64,000 nt of DNA, taken from positions 1 through 64,000 of the forward strand of contig JAJZQX010000018.1 in NCBI GenBank assembly GCA_021806645.1, read 5' to 3'. Below, in pieces: positions 10,392 to 18,435 of the stretch. This stretch comes from Myxococcales bacterium. Lineage in GTDB: Bacteria > Myxococcota > Myxococcia > Myxococcales > Anaeromyxobacteraceae. Both the position numbers and the translations under genes were made by a program. The first letter of the stretch is position 1, and every line of letters begins with the position of its first letter. The notes under the pieces are model-generated. The model was given only the letters and a program-made list of their open reading frames with translations, had not been told where the DNA came from and made no database searches.

Positions 10392-11308
10392 GGTGCGGTC
10401 TCCGGCGCGAGCAGGGTGGCGGATGCGGCGGCCCGCGGCGGGACCGCGGCGCCGCGCGGCCCGAGCAGGAGGAAGAGGGTGAGCTGGTTGGCCAGCAGCG
10501 CCGCGCCGAAGGCGAGGTGGAGCGCCACGATGGGGAGCGAGACGTAGCTCGCCACCGTGAGCAGGCCGAGCGTCACCTGCGCGGCCGCCAGCGCCGGGGC
10601 CAGCAGCGCCAGCCGGCGCCGGATGGGCGGTCCGCCGGCGGCCAGCCGCCAGGTCCGCAGCGCCGAGCCGATCACCAGCGCCGCCACCAGGTAGCCGAGA
10701 AGCCGGTGCGTGACCTGCACCTGCGCCGGCCCCCACGACGGCCAGAGTGCCCCCTCGCAGAGGAGCAGGTCGGTGCCGCAGGCCAGCGCCGAGCCGGTGT
10801 GGCGCACCAGGGCCCCCACCACGATCTGGACGTAGATGGCGACGGTGGCCAGCCCGACCAGCCCGCGGCCGGCCGGCGGCGCCCAGCGGGATCCGGGGCG
10901 CAGCCGGTGGGCCAGGTAGATGGTGAGCGAGAAGAAGGCCATCGAGGTGGCGAGGTGGCTGGCCGAGACGACGAGCGGCAGCTTGTAGATGACCGTGATG
11001 GCGCCCAGCGAGGCCTGCACGCCGACCAGCGCCACGGCGACCAGCGCCAGCGCTCGCAGGTCGCGCTCGCGCCTGGCGCGGAAGACGCCGACGGCCAGCG
11101 CCACGGTCAGGATGGTCACGGTGAGCGCGGCCAGCCGGTGGCCGTGCTCGTAGAGGATGCCCCCCTGCATCGGCGGGAAGACCATGCCGTTGCAGAGCGG
11201 CCAGTCGGGGCAGGCCAGCGACGATCCGGTCGGGTGGACCAGCCCCCCGATGACGAGGAGCAGGAAGGTGGCGGCGGCGGTGGCGACGGCGAAGCGGTAC
11301 TCGCGCAT
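10388..11308 (-). CDS. ctaA: Heme A synthase (COX15/CtaA)
   Basis: A 306-residue membrane enzyme that oxidises the C8 methyl of heme O to make heme A. The N-terminal half has the LVHPTGSSLACPDWPLCNG cysteine pair and YEHGHRLAA; the second half repeats this with LVRHTGSALACG and VTHRLLGYL. These His residues are the heme ligands of the family. About eight helices are expected. It is the first gene of ctaA-ctaB-DUF420. A good sigma70 promoter lies so close to the start codon that the message may be nearly leaderless. Confidence 0.96.
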   Translation of the reverse strand: MREYRFAVATAAATFLLLVIGGLVHPTGSSLACPDWPLCNGMVFPPMQGGILYEHGHRLAALTVTILTVALAVGVFRARRERDLRALALVAVALVGVQASLGAITVIYKLPLVVSASHLATSMAFFSLTIYLAHRLRPGSRWAPPAGRGLVGLATVAIYVQIVVGALVRHTGSALACGTDLLLCEGALWPSWGPAQVQVTHRLLGYLVAALVIGSALRTWRLAAGGPPIRRRLALLAPALAAAQVTLGLLTVASYVSLPIVALHLAFGAALLANQLTLFLLLGPRGAAVPPRAAASATLLAPETAP

Positions 11309-11319
11309 GGTCCGCCAGG

Positions 11320-11348
11320 GATATATGAATGGCCGGCCGGGGGGTCAA
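11320..11348 (-). promoter_or_regulatory. Sigma70 promoter of ctaA
   Basis: On the minus strand, -35 TTGACC (11343-11348) and -10 TATATC (11320-11325) are separated by exactly 17 bases. The -10 ends 11 bases before the ctaA ATG, which implies a leader of only about 4 nt. Confidence 0.55.
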
Positions 11349-11409
11349 CGAAGGTTAACGGCACCGGGAGGGTATGGTCCGGCCCGCGCACCCCCTCCGA
11401 GGAGCCGCC

Positions 11410-12075
11410 ATGAACGCCCGGTCCGCAGCCGTCGCCACCCTCCTGCTCCTCGCCCCGCCCCTCGCCCGGGCGGGTGAGGTCCGCGGCCAGGTCCGCTGGA
11501 ACGGGGCCGCCGCCGCCTCGGCCACGGTGGAGACCGACCGGGACCAGTCGGTCTGCGGCCAGCGGGTCGCCGAGGAGTCGGTGCTGGTCTCGGAAGGTGG
11601 CCTGGAGAACGTGGTGGTCCGGATAGAGGTCCCCGGGGCCCGGAGCGCGCCCCGGACGCTGGTCCTCGACCAGCAGGGGTGCCGGTACCGGCCGCGCGTC
11701 CAGGCGGCGGCGCCCGGCTCGACGCTGGAGCTGCGCAACGGCGACCCGGTGCTCCACAATGTCCACGGCTACGCCGGCGCCGCGACCGCCTTCAACGTCC
11801 CCATGCCCACGCCGGGGGGCAGGACGCCACGCCAGCTGGCGCGGCCCGGAGTCATCCGGATCGCCTGCGACGTGCACGGGTGGATGAGCGCCTCGATCCT
11901 GGTGACCGACACGCCGCACGTCCTGGTGACCGGGAAGGGTGGACGCTTCGAGCTGAAGGACGTCCCCGCCGGCACCTGGCAGGCTGTGGCCTGGCACGAG
12001 AAGTACGGCGAGAAGCGGCTGGTGATCGAGGTCCCGTCCGCCGGGGCCGCGACGCTGACGTTCAGCTACCCCTGA
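11410..12075 (+). CDS. Periplasmic cupredoxin-like protein with C-terminal Ig-like domain
   Basis: A 221-residue exported protein. It has a Sec signal ending APPLARA at ~residue 20. A plastocyanin-like domain follows with a plausible type I copper set: His in LHNVHGY, then Cys, His and Met in ACDVHGWMSASI. Residues ~175-221 (GRFELKDVPAGTWQAVAWHEKYG) look like a carboxypeptidase-regulatory/CNA-B beta sandwich. Such proteins are annotated as methylamine-utilisation or plastocyanin-like proteins, but no amine dehydrogenase genes are here. Divergence from ctaA suggests a role in electron transfer or copper handling near the oxidase. GAGGAG precedes the ATG at 11410. Confidence 0.8.
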   Translation: MNARSAAVATLLLLAPPLARAGEVRGQVRWNGAAAASATVETDRDQSVCGQRVAEESVLVSEGGLENVVVRIEVPGARSAPRTLVLDQQGCRYRPRVQAAAPGSTLELRNGDPVLHNVHGYAGAATAFNVPMPTPGGRTPRQLARPGVIRIACDVHGWMSASILVTDTPHVLVTGKGGRFELKDVPAGTWQAVAWHEKYGEKRLVIEVPSAGAATLTFSYP

Positions 12076-12092
12076 GTCCAACGCGAGGGCGA

Positions 12093-12347
<255 letters not shown>

Positions 12348-12377
12348 GATTCTCCTCACGTCAGGCGGAGCATGGCG

Positions 12378-12407
12378 CCTTTAGCGTGGCGTGGAGGGGC
12401 GCGTCAA
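12378..12407 (-). promoter_or_regulatory. Sigma70 promoter of the FYDLN gene
   Basis: -35 TTGACG (12402-12407) and -10 TAAAGG (12378-12383), spacer 18, on the minus strand. The start would lie near 12371, giving a ~24-nt leader that contains the GAGGAG ribosome site. Confidence 0.5.
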
Positions 12408-12451
12408 AGGAAAAGAGGCGCCGAGACGGGGCGTTCGGACGGGAGAGGGTG

Positions 12452-13312
12452 ATGGTGGACGTGGAGAGGCTGGAGCGGCGGATCATCCGGGACACGGCGA
12501 GGGCCATCGCCGACTTCTCGCTCATCGGCGAGGGGGACCGGATCCTGGTGGCCTGCTCGGGCGGCAAGGACAGCTACACGCTGCTCCATGTGCTGCAGCG
12601 GCTGCAGGAGCGGGCCCCGATCGACTTCTCGCTGGTGGCGGTAAACCTCGACCAGGGGCAGCCAGGCTACCCCGCCCACCTCGTCGAGGACCACCTCAGG
12701 TCGGTCGGGGTCCCCTACCGGATGGTGAAGCGCGACCTCTGGGCCGGCGTGAAACGGTTGGTGCCCGAGGGCAAGACCGCCTGCGCGGTCTGCTCCCGCT
12801 TCCGCCGCGCCGTCCTCTACGACGTGGCCGTCGAGCTGGGCTGTACCCGCATCGCGCTCGGCCACCACCGCGACGACCTCGTGGAGACGCTGCTGCTCAA
12901 TGCGCTCTACGCGGGCTCGCTCAAGGCCATGCCGGCGCTGCTCCGCTCCGACGACGGACGCAACACGGTGATCCGCCCGCTCTGCTACGCCGCCGAGGAG
13001 GAGATCGCCGCCTTCGCCGCGGCCATGGCCTTCCCCATCGTCCCCTGCGACGCCTGCGGCAGCCAGCCCCACCTGCGGCGCAAGCGGGTCAAGGCCCTGC
13101 TCACCGAGCTGTCGGCCGAGCACCCGTCGGTGAAGGCCAACCTGCTCAACGCGCTCGGCCACGTCATCCCCTCGCACCTGCTCGATCGCGGCCTGCTGGA
13201 GCGGCTGGCCACCTCCGCCGGCCGCGATCCGTGGATTGATGGCGGTGAGGAGGACGCCGCACCGGCCGCCTTGCCATCGGATCCGCTGGTCCGTAGGATC
13301 GCCGGCTCGTGA
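12452..13312 (+). CDS. ttcA: tRNA 2-thiocytidine biosynthesis protein
   Basis: A 286-residue PP-loop ATPase of the TtcA family, which thiolates C32 of certain tRNAs using an Fe-S cluster. The PP-loop SGGKDS is at residues 36-41. The cluster cysteines occur as CAVCSRFRR near residue 110 and CDACGSQ near 200. GHHRDDLVETLLLN is the conserved central motif. The ATG at 12452 follows GGAGAGGGTG; earlier in-frame starts lack a ribosome site. The stop overlaps the next gene by 4 bases. Confidence 0.94.
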   Translation: MVDVERLERRIIRDTARAIADFSLIGEGDRILVACSGGKDSYTLLHVLQRLQERAPIDFSLVAVNLDQGQPGYPAHLVEDHLRSVGVPYRMVKRDLWAGVKRLVPEGKTACAVCSRFRRAVLYDVAVELGCTRIALGHHRDDLVETLLLNALYAGSLKAMPALLRSDDGRNTVIRPLCYAAEEEIAAFAAAMAFPIVPCDACGSQPHLRRKRVKALLTELSAEHPSVKANLLNALGHVIPSHLLDRGLLERLATSAGRDPWIDGGEEDAAPAALPSDPLVRRIAGS

Positions 13313-14349
13313 ATTTCGCCTGCGAACGGTGCGCCAAGCGTTACACCCTCGACGATGCCAAGGTGCCGGCGCGCGGTTTCCGGGTGACGTGCCAGCAGTG
13401 CGGCCACGTCTTCGTGGTCGGGCCGGCGCCGCGACCGCCACGGCCATCGCAACCGCCAGCGGGGCCACCGCCCCTGCCCAGGCGCACCGTCGCCGCGCCC
13501 GCCTCCGCCCCAGCCCCAGCCCCAGCCCCAGCCCCCGCGTCGGCGGACGAGCACGAGCACTTCTTCACCAGCGCCCCCGACTCGCACCCGCCAGCGACCA
13601 CCCAGGAGCTGGTGCTCTCGCTGAAGGGCCGCCACCCGAACCGCCCCCCGGTCATCGCCACCGGCGCCGTCGTCGTCGGCCTGGTGATCGGCGGCGCCTG
13701 GTGGGCCGGCCTGCTGGGCGGAAGCGACCCTGCTCTCGGCACCTCCCCCGAACCTCGCGGCGGCCGGCTCGAGGGGCAACCACCCGCGCCGCCTGCATCG
13801 GCGCTGGCCGAGCGGGACGAGCCGCCGGTGAGCCCCCCGGAAGCGCCGCCGCCGGCGCCCGCCGGTCCGACCAGCCCCGGGGGCGGCCAGGCGCGGGCTG
13901 GTCCGGCCCCCTCCGCGCGGGACCGCCGTGGCCGGGTGGGGGCGCCCATCGGCAAGCGGGACAAGAAGCTGCTCGACCTGCTCGGCCGCAAGCAGGATGC
14001 GCCGGGGGTGTCGGCGCCCGCGGCCGAGGAGCTGAGCACCGGGAGGGCCTCGCTCCAGGAGGCGACGGTCCGCGGCGCGCTCGCCGCCAACTCGGGCGCC
14101 TTCTCGGCGTGCATCGGCAAGGCGGCCAAGGCCGACCCGGGGTTCCGCCTCGGGAGGAACTCGCTGGTGGTGGAGCTGCTGGTCCAGCCGAGTGGACTGG
14201 TGACCCAGGCCTCGGTGCGGGCTCCGAGGCACGGCCAGACCGCGCTCGGTCGGTGTCTCGTCGCGGCCGCTCGCCGCATGGTCTTCCCGTCCTTCGAGGG
14301 CGAGCAGATCCTCGTGCAGGCGCCACTGAAGCTCTCGGCGGTGCAGTGA
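13309..14349 (+). CDS. MJ0042 zinc-ribbon membrane protein with AgmX/TonB-like C-terminus
   Basis: A 346-residue protein starting with GTG in overlap with ttcA. Residues 1-38 form an MJ0042-type zinc ribbon (CERCAKRYTLDD and CQQCGHVF). A Pro/Ala-rich linker with short CCCAGC repeats follows. One membrane helix lies at ~120-142 (GAVVVGLVIGGAWWAGLLGG). A second low-complexity linker leads to a C-terminal domain at ~245-346 (VRGALAANSGAFSACIGKA, LVVELLVQPSGLVTQASV), like the C-terminal domains of myxobacterial AgmX-type gliding-motility proteins. The layout suggests a cytoplasmic ribbon and a periplasmic C-terminus. The role is unknown; envelope or motility is a guess from the family. Confidence 0.8.
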   Translation: MNFACERCAKRYTLDDAKVPARGFRVTCQQCGHVFVVGPAPRPPRPSQPPAGPPPLPRRTVAAPASAPAPAPAPAPASADEHEHFFTSAPDSHPPATTQELVLSLKGRHPNRPPVIATGAVVVGLVIGGAWWAGLLGGSDPALGTSPEPRGGRLEGQPPAPPASALAERDEPPVSPPEAPPPAPAGPTSPGGGQARAGPAPSARDRRGRVGAPIGKRDKKLLDLLGRKQDAPGVSAPAAEELSTGRASLQEATVRGALAANSGAFSACIGKAAKADPGFRLGRNSLVVELLVQPSGLVTQASVRAPRHGQTALGRCLVAAARRMVFPSFEGEQILVQAPLKLSAVQ

Positions 14350-15026
14350 GCCCCGCGACCGGGAGACCGGGCTCGCGCCGCGAGCTGGCCGCGTACATCG
14401 ACCACACGGTGCTGCCGGAGGCGGCGACCGCTGAGCAGGTGGCGCGGGCGTGCGACGAGGCGCTCGAGCATGGCTTCGCCGCGGTCTGCGTCCGGGGCGC
14501 CTTCGTCGGCGAGGCGCGGCGCCGGCTGGCCGGCTCGTCCGTGAAGGTGGCGGCGGTGGTGGACTTCCCGCGCGGCGAGGCGTCGACCGAGGCTCGAGTG
14601 GCCGAGGCTTGCGCGCTGGTGGCCGCCGGGGCCGGCGAGCTGGACCTGGTGGCGCCGCTCCCGGCGCTGCTGGCCGGGCGCTGGGACGCGGTCTTCGCCG
14701 ACCTGCGCGCGGTGGTGGCGTCGTCGTCCACGCCGGTCAAGGTCATCCTCGAGACCGGCGCGCTCGGCCGGGACCAGATCACGGCCGGGGCCGCGGTGGC
14801 GCGGGCCGCCGGCGCGGCCTGGCTCAAGACCTCCACCGGCTTCGGGCGCGGTGGGGCGACCGTGGAGGCGGTGGCGCTGCTGCGGTCCGTGGCCGGCGAG
14901 GCGCTCGGCGTCAAGGCCTCGGGCGGGATCCGGACCACCGGGCAGGCGCTCGCCATGATCGAGGCCGGGGCCAGCCGGATCGGCGCCTCGGCGTCGCTGG
15001 CCATCGTGGCCGGGTGGAGCGGCTGA
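14346..15026 (+). CDS. deoC: Deoxyribose-phosphate aldolase
   Basis: A 226-residue class I aldolase that cleaves 2-deoxyribose-5-phosphate into acetaldehyde and glyceraldehyde-3-phosphate. The Schiff-base lysine lies in WLKTSTGFG and the proton-relay lysine in GVKASGGIR. The N-terminal IDHTVLPEAAT and the VVDFPRGEAS block are typical. GTG start at 14346, overlapping the preceding stop by 4 bases, so it forms a unit with ttcA and the MJ0042 gene, although no functional link is evident. Confidence 0.95.
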   Translation: MSPATGRPGSRRELAAYIDHTVLPEAATAEQVARACDEALEHGFAAVCVRGAFVGEARRRLAGSSVKVAAVVDFPRGEASTEARVAEACALVAAGAGELDLVAPLPALLAGRWDAVFADLRAVVASSSTPVKVILETGALGRDQITAGAAVARAAGAAWLKTSTGFGRGGATVEAVALLRSVAGEALGVKASGGIRTTGQALAMIEAGASRIGASASLAIVAGWSG

Positions 15027-15062
15027 TGGCCCGGCGCGTCCTCCTGCAGGTGGCCGGAGTCT

Positions 15063-15467
15063 CTAGCGGCAGGGGGCCATGCCGAGCAGCACCGGCCCCG
15101 AGGCCGGCAGGAGCACCTTGGTCTCGGGTGAGCAGAGGTCGCCCGAGGTGGCCGAGACGATGACCTGGCCGGCCGGTCCCTTGCCGACGCCGGCCGGATC
15201 CGGCGCGCCGCCGCCGATGCCCGAGACCAGGAGCCAGAACCCCCCGGTCGCGTCGCTGGTCCGGCTGCCGGCCACGTGCTTGGCGCCGTCCACCGCCACC
15301 ACCGCGCCGGCGACCAGGGCGCCGGAGTGGCGCATCCGCACCTCCCCGACGATCTGGTAGGCGTGGCGGGACCGGTCCGGATCCTCCTCGGGGGGAAGCC
15401 GGAACGCCGAGCAGGCGGCGGTGGTGGCGAGCGCGGCGAGCAGCAGCAGGTGGTCGAGGCGAGGCAT
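15063..15467 (-). CDS. Small putative lipoprotein
   Basis: A 134-residue protein with signal peptide and lipobox (LATTAAC, Cys19). The mature part is beta-rich, with GEVRMRHSGALVAGAVVAVDG followed by DATGGFWLLV, which resembles a carboxypeptidase-regulatory-like fold. No catalytic motif. Its final residues include a possible Cys pair (DLCSPE and APCR). Start at ATG 15467. Function unknown. Confidence 0.6.
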   Translation of the reverse strand: MPRLDHLLLLAALATTAACSAFRLPPEEDPDRSRHAYQIVGEVRMRHSGALVAGAVVAVDGAKHVAGSRTSDATGGFWLLVSGIGGGAPDPAGVGKGPAGQVIVSATSGDLCSPETKVLLPASGPVLLGMAPCR

Positions 15468-15508
15468 GACGGGAAGCGTGGCACGCCCGGTGCCCCGGCG
15501 CCACGGCC

Positions 15509-16660
15509 TCAGACGGGGGGCGGCGGACCCAGCTCGGCGGTCCAGCGGAGGAGCCCGCCGGCCAGGTGCCAGACCCGGGTGAACCCCGCGTCGAGGAGCC
15601 GCCTCGCCGCCGTGGCGCTGCGCTGACCCACCCTGCAGTAGAGCACCAGGTCCCGGTCGCGAGGCAGGGCGGCCAGGTGGGCGTCCAGCTCGGAGAGCGG
15701 CGCCAGCCGGGCGCCCGGCAGCCGCGTGACCACCCACTCGTGCCGCTCGCGCACGTCCACCAGCTCGACCGGCGGGCCGGAGGCCAGCCGCGCCGCCAGC
15801 TCACGCGGCGTGTATTCGGCCACGCCGCGAGCGGTGGAGGCGGCCGGGCCGGCGCAGAGCGCCTCGTGGTCGGGAAGCTCGCGCAGCGTCCTGGTCCCGC
15901 AGGCCGGGCAGCGCGGGTCGCGCCTCAGCTTCATCGACTGGAAGCGCATGGTGAGCGCGTCCACCAGCAAGAGCCGGCCGACGAGCGGCTCGCCGACCCC
16001 GAGGATCAGCTTGAGCGCCTCGGTGGCCTGGATGAGCCCGAGCAGCCCGGGCAGCACGCCGAGGACGCCCGCCTCCGCGCAGGAGGGGACCAGCCCGGGC
16101 GGCGGCGGCTCGGGGTGGAGGCAGCGGTAGCAGGGGCCTTCGGCGGTGGCGAAGACGGAGGCCTGGCCCTCGAAGCGGAAGATCGAGGCGTAGACGTTGG
16201 GCCGGCCGGACAGCACGCAGGCGTCGTTGACCAGGTAGCGGGTGGCGAAGTTGTCGGTGCCGTCGACCACCAGATCGTGGGCGCGCACCAGCTCGAGCGC
16301 GTTGGCCCGGTCGAGCCGGAGGGCGTGGGGCTCGACGTGGACGTCGGGATTGAGGTCGGCCAGCCGTTCGCGGGCCGCGTCGACCTTCAAGCGCCCCAGG
16401 TCGCGCGTGCCGTAGAGCACCTGCCGCTGCAGGTTGCTCCGCTCCACGGTGTCGAACTCGCAGAGGCCGAGGTGGCCGACGCCCGCGGCGGCCAGGTAGA
16501 GCGCGGCCGGCGAGCCGAGTCCACCGGCGCCCACCAGCAGGACGCGCGCCCGCTTGAGCCGGCGCTGCCCCTCGGGGCCGACCTCGGGGAGGATCAGGTG
16601 CCGGCCGTAGCGGTGCTGCTCCTCGTCGGTCAGCGGTGGCAGGTCATCCGGGCCGGACAT
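15509..16660 (-). CDS. moeB: MoeB/ThiF-type adenylyltransferase with rhodanese domain
   Basis: A 383-residue E1-like enzyme that adenylates the C-terminus of a sulfur-carrier protein, fused to a rhodanese. Residues ~1-255 are the ThiF/MoeB domain: RYGRHLILPEVG, the ATP site GAGGLGSPAALYLAAAG, DTVERSNLQRQ, and a zinc CxxC pair (CYRC and CPAC). Residues ~285-380 are the rhodanese domain with active-site Cys in YCRVGQRS. The fusion matches enzymes serving molybdopterin, thiamine or cysteine synthesis. With cysK just downstream of DUF4395 in the same cluster, a sulfur-transfer role near cysteine formation is plausible. Confidence 0.92.
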   Translation of the reverse strand: MSGPDDLPPLTDEEQHRYGRHLILPEVGPEGQRRLKRARVLLVGAGGLGSPAALYLAAAGVGHLGLCEFDTVERSNLQRQVLYGTRDLGRLKVDAARERLADLNPDVHVEPHALRLDRANALELVRAHDLVVDGTDNFATRYLVNDACVLSGRPNVYASIFRFEGQASVFATAEGPCYRCLHPEPPPPGLVPSCAEAGVLGVLPGLLGLIQATEALKLILGVGEPLVGRLLLVDALTMRFQSMKLRRDPRCPACGTRTLRELPDHEALCAGPAASTARGVAEYTPRELAARLASGPPVELVDVRERHEWVVTRLPGARLAPLSELDAHLAALPRDRDLVLYCRVGQRSATAARRLLDAGFTRVWHLAGGLLRWTAELGPPPPV

Positions 16661-17210
16661 GGCCGTAGTCTAGCGGCCCGGCCGGATCGGCGCTGCGTGC
16701 CGGCAAGGCCTGGCACTCGGCGCAGACGGTGGTGGCGAAGCGGGAGACGACGTCTCCGAGCGGGGCGCCGCGCCACGAGGCCACGGCCTTGAAGAGCAGG
16801 CACCCCACGCAGAGCCCGGTGGTGGCGGCCAGCAGCGCCAGCGCCGCGACCGTGCCGCCGAGCGCCAGGGCGGCGGTTTGCCAGCCGAGGGCGCCGGCCA
16901 GTGTGGCGGCCGCGAGGAAGGTCGCGCCCACCTGGTTGGCGAAGCGGACCGGCCGGCTGTCCTCGAGCGGCCCCTCGCCGAAGCGCGGCTGCACCAGCTC
17001 GAAGTAGAAGAGGCAGGGCAGGCACCAGCGCCGGCCCAGCGCGAGGCCGGCGAGGAGCTGGAGCGCCACGGCGCCGAAGAGCGGCCACCAGCCGGTGAGC
17101 ACGCCGGCCAGCGAGACCAGCCCCACGGTGGCCTGGTTGAAGCGGGGGGCCCGGGCGTCGATGACCCGGAGGTCGCGGTAGGGGTGGGCGGCGGGCATGG
17201 GGCGGGGCAC
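16644..17210 (-). CDS. DUF4395 membrane protein
   Basis: A 188-residue membrane protein. The start RVIDARAPRFNQATVG and the helix with WCLPCLFYF are characteristic of DUF4395, as is the CVGCLLFKAVA segment. Four helices and two Cys pairs (CLPC and CVGC) could support thiol or sulfur chemistry in the membrane; family members often neighbour rhodaneses and sulfur genes. The GTG at 17210 shares one base with the cysK stop, and its 3' end overlaps moeB by 17 bases. A downstream ATG at 17198 is an alternative start. Confidence 0.8.
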   Translation of the reverse strand: MPRPMPAAHPYRDLRVIDARAPRFNQATVGLVSLAGVLTGWWPLFGAVALQLLAGLALGRRWCLPCLFYFELVQPRFGEGPLEDSRPVRFANQVGATFLAAATLAGALGWQTAALALGGTVAALALLAATTGLCVGCLLFKAVASWRGAPLGDVVSRFATTVCAECQALPARSADPAGPLDYGHVRPG

Positions 17211-18178
17211 TAGGCGGTGAGCCCCTCGAAGAGGATGCTGGAGAGGTAGCGCTCGCCGGCGTCGGGCAGGATGGCGACGATCAGCTTCCCCTTCGACTCG
17301 GGCAGGGCGGCCACCTTGAGCGCGGCGGCGACGGCGGCGCCACTGGAGATGCCCACGGTGATCCCCTCTTCCTTGTGGAGGCGGCGGGCCAGCTCCACCG
17401 ACTCGTCGTTGGAGACGGTGACGATGTCGTCCACCAGCGAGAGATCGAGCACGCCCGGCTTGAAGCCGGCGCCGATCCCCTGGATCTTGTGCGGACCGGG
17501 CCTGGGTGGCTCACCGGCGCGGATGGCGGTGAGGACCGGCGAGTGGATGGGCTCGACGGCGACGGAGCGGACGGCGCGCTTCCTCTCCTGCTTGAGGTAG
17601 CGCGAGACGCCGGTGATGGTGCCGCCGGTGCCGACCCCGGAGACGAAGATGTCGACCTTCCCGTCGGTGTCGTCCCAGATCTCCGGGCCGGTGGTCCGGA
17701 AGTGGATGTCGGGGTTGGCGGGGTTGGTGAACTGCTGCGGGAGGAAGTACCGCTTGGGATCGCCGGCGGCGATCTCCTCCGCCTTGGCGATGGCGCCCGG
17801 CATGCCCTTGGCGCCCTCGGTGAGGATCAGCTCCGCGCCGAAGGCCTTGAGCATGCGCCGCCGCTCGATCGACATGGTCTCCGGCATGGTGAGGGTGATG
17901 GGGTAGCCGCGCGCCGCGGCCACGAAGGCCAGCGCGATGCCGGTGTTGCCGCTGGTCGGCTCGATGATGGTCCGCTGGCGCGAGCCCGGGGTCAGCAGGC
18001 CGTCGCGCTCGGCGGCCCAGATCATGGCGGCGCCGATCCGGCACTTGACCGAGTAGGCGGGGTTGCGCCCCTCGATCTTGGCGACCACGGTGGCGTGGAG
18101 CCCCTGGGTGACGCGGTTGAGCCGGACCAGCGGTGTGCCGCCGATGCTGCGGCTGTTGTCCTCGAAGATGCGTGCCAT
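17210..18178 (-). CDS. cysK: Cysteine synthase A
   Basis: A 322-residue PLP enzyme that makes cysteine from O-acetylserine and sulfide. The PLP lysine is Lys45 in [28 protein letters not shown] binds substrate, and [10 protein letters not shown] binds the cofactor phosphate. The sequence follows the enterobacterial CysK type closely, including KCR instead of KDR. ATG at 18178 has GAGG upstream; longer frames enter the regulatory region. It is the first gene of cysK-DUF4395-moeB, divergent from the metB-like gene, with a palindromic operator on its -10 box. Confidence 0.97.
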   Translation of the reverse strand: MARIFEDNSRSIGGTPLVRLNRVTQGLHATVVAKIEGRNPAYSVKCRIGAAMIWAAERDGLLTPGSRQRTIIEPTSGNTGIALAFVAAARGYPITLTMPETMSIERRRMLKAFGAELILTEGAKGMPGAIAKAEEIAAGDPKRYFLPQQFTNPANPDIHFRTTGPEIWDDTDGKVDIFVSGVGTGGTITGVSRYLKQERKRAVRSVAVEPIHSPVLTAIRAGEPPRPGPHKIQGIGAGFKPGVLDLSLVDDIVTVSNDESVELARRLHKEEGITVGISSGAAVAAALKVAALPESKGKLIVAILPDAGERYLSSILFEGLTA

Positions 18179-18237
18179 GAGAGCCTCTTTCGCCCGGGTC
18201 GGGCGGCGCGACAGGCGCCGGTGAGTCGGGATGACAT

Positions 18238-18270
18238 GTCCGCTATAGCGGACGACGCCCGGCGATGCAA
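18238..18270 (-). promoter_or_regulatory. cysK promoter with palindromic operator on the -10 box
   Basis: On the minus strand, -35 TTGCAT (18265-18270) and -10 TATAGC (18242-18247) have a 17-base spacer. A perfect 16-bp palindrome, GTCCGCTATAGCGGAC (18238-18253), covers the -10. A near-identical site lies on the promoter of the divergent metB-like gene, and a related one at the metY transcription start. Confidence 0.75.
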
Positions 18271-18348
18271 GTGGAACGCGACCGGAGGGTGCTGGCGGCA
18301 CCGAGACTCGCCGGCCAACGGCCGTTTTGCGGTCGGGCCTGGATGGGG

Positions 18349-18380
18349 TTGCGTGGCGTCCCGGGGTCCGCTAAAGCGGA
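18349..18380 (+). promoter_or_regulatory. metB-like promoter with palindromic operator on the -10 box
   Basis: -35 TTGCGT (18349-18354) and -10 TAAAGC (18372-18377), spacer 17. The inverted repeat TCCGCT-AA-AGCGGA (18367-18380) covers the -10 exactly as at cysK. The transcript would start near 18384 and have a ~52-nt leader. Confidence 0.75.
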
Positions 18381-18435
18381 GGACCCGCTGACGCCCCGCC
18401 GGGCCTCGCGGCGGACGCCGCCACGGAAGGGCCCC

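Noticed and set aside
13507-13545. CCCAGC repeats as a regulatory or mobile repeat
   Set aside because: They are in frame and encode a Pro/Ala linker of the MJ0042 protein, a common simple repeat in such linkers.
18238-18253. The 16-bp palindrome as a terminator for a gene upstream
   Set aside because: It lies between two divergent starts on a promoter -10 box, not behind a gene, and it recurs at the metB promoter.
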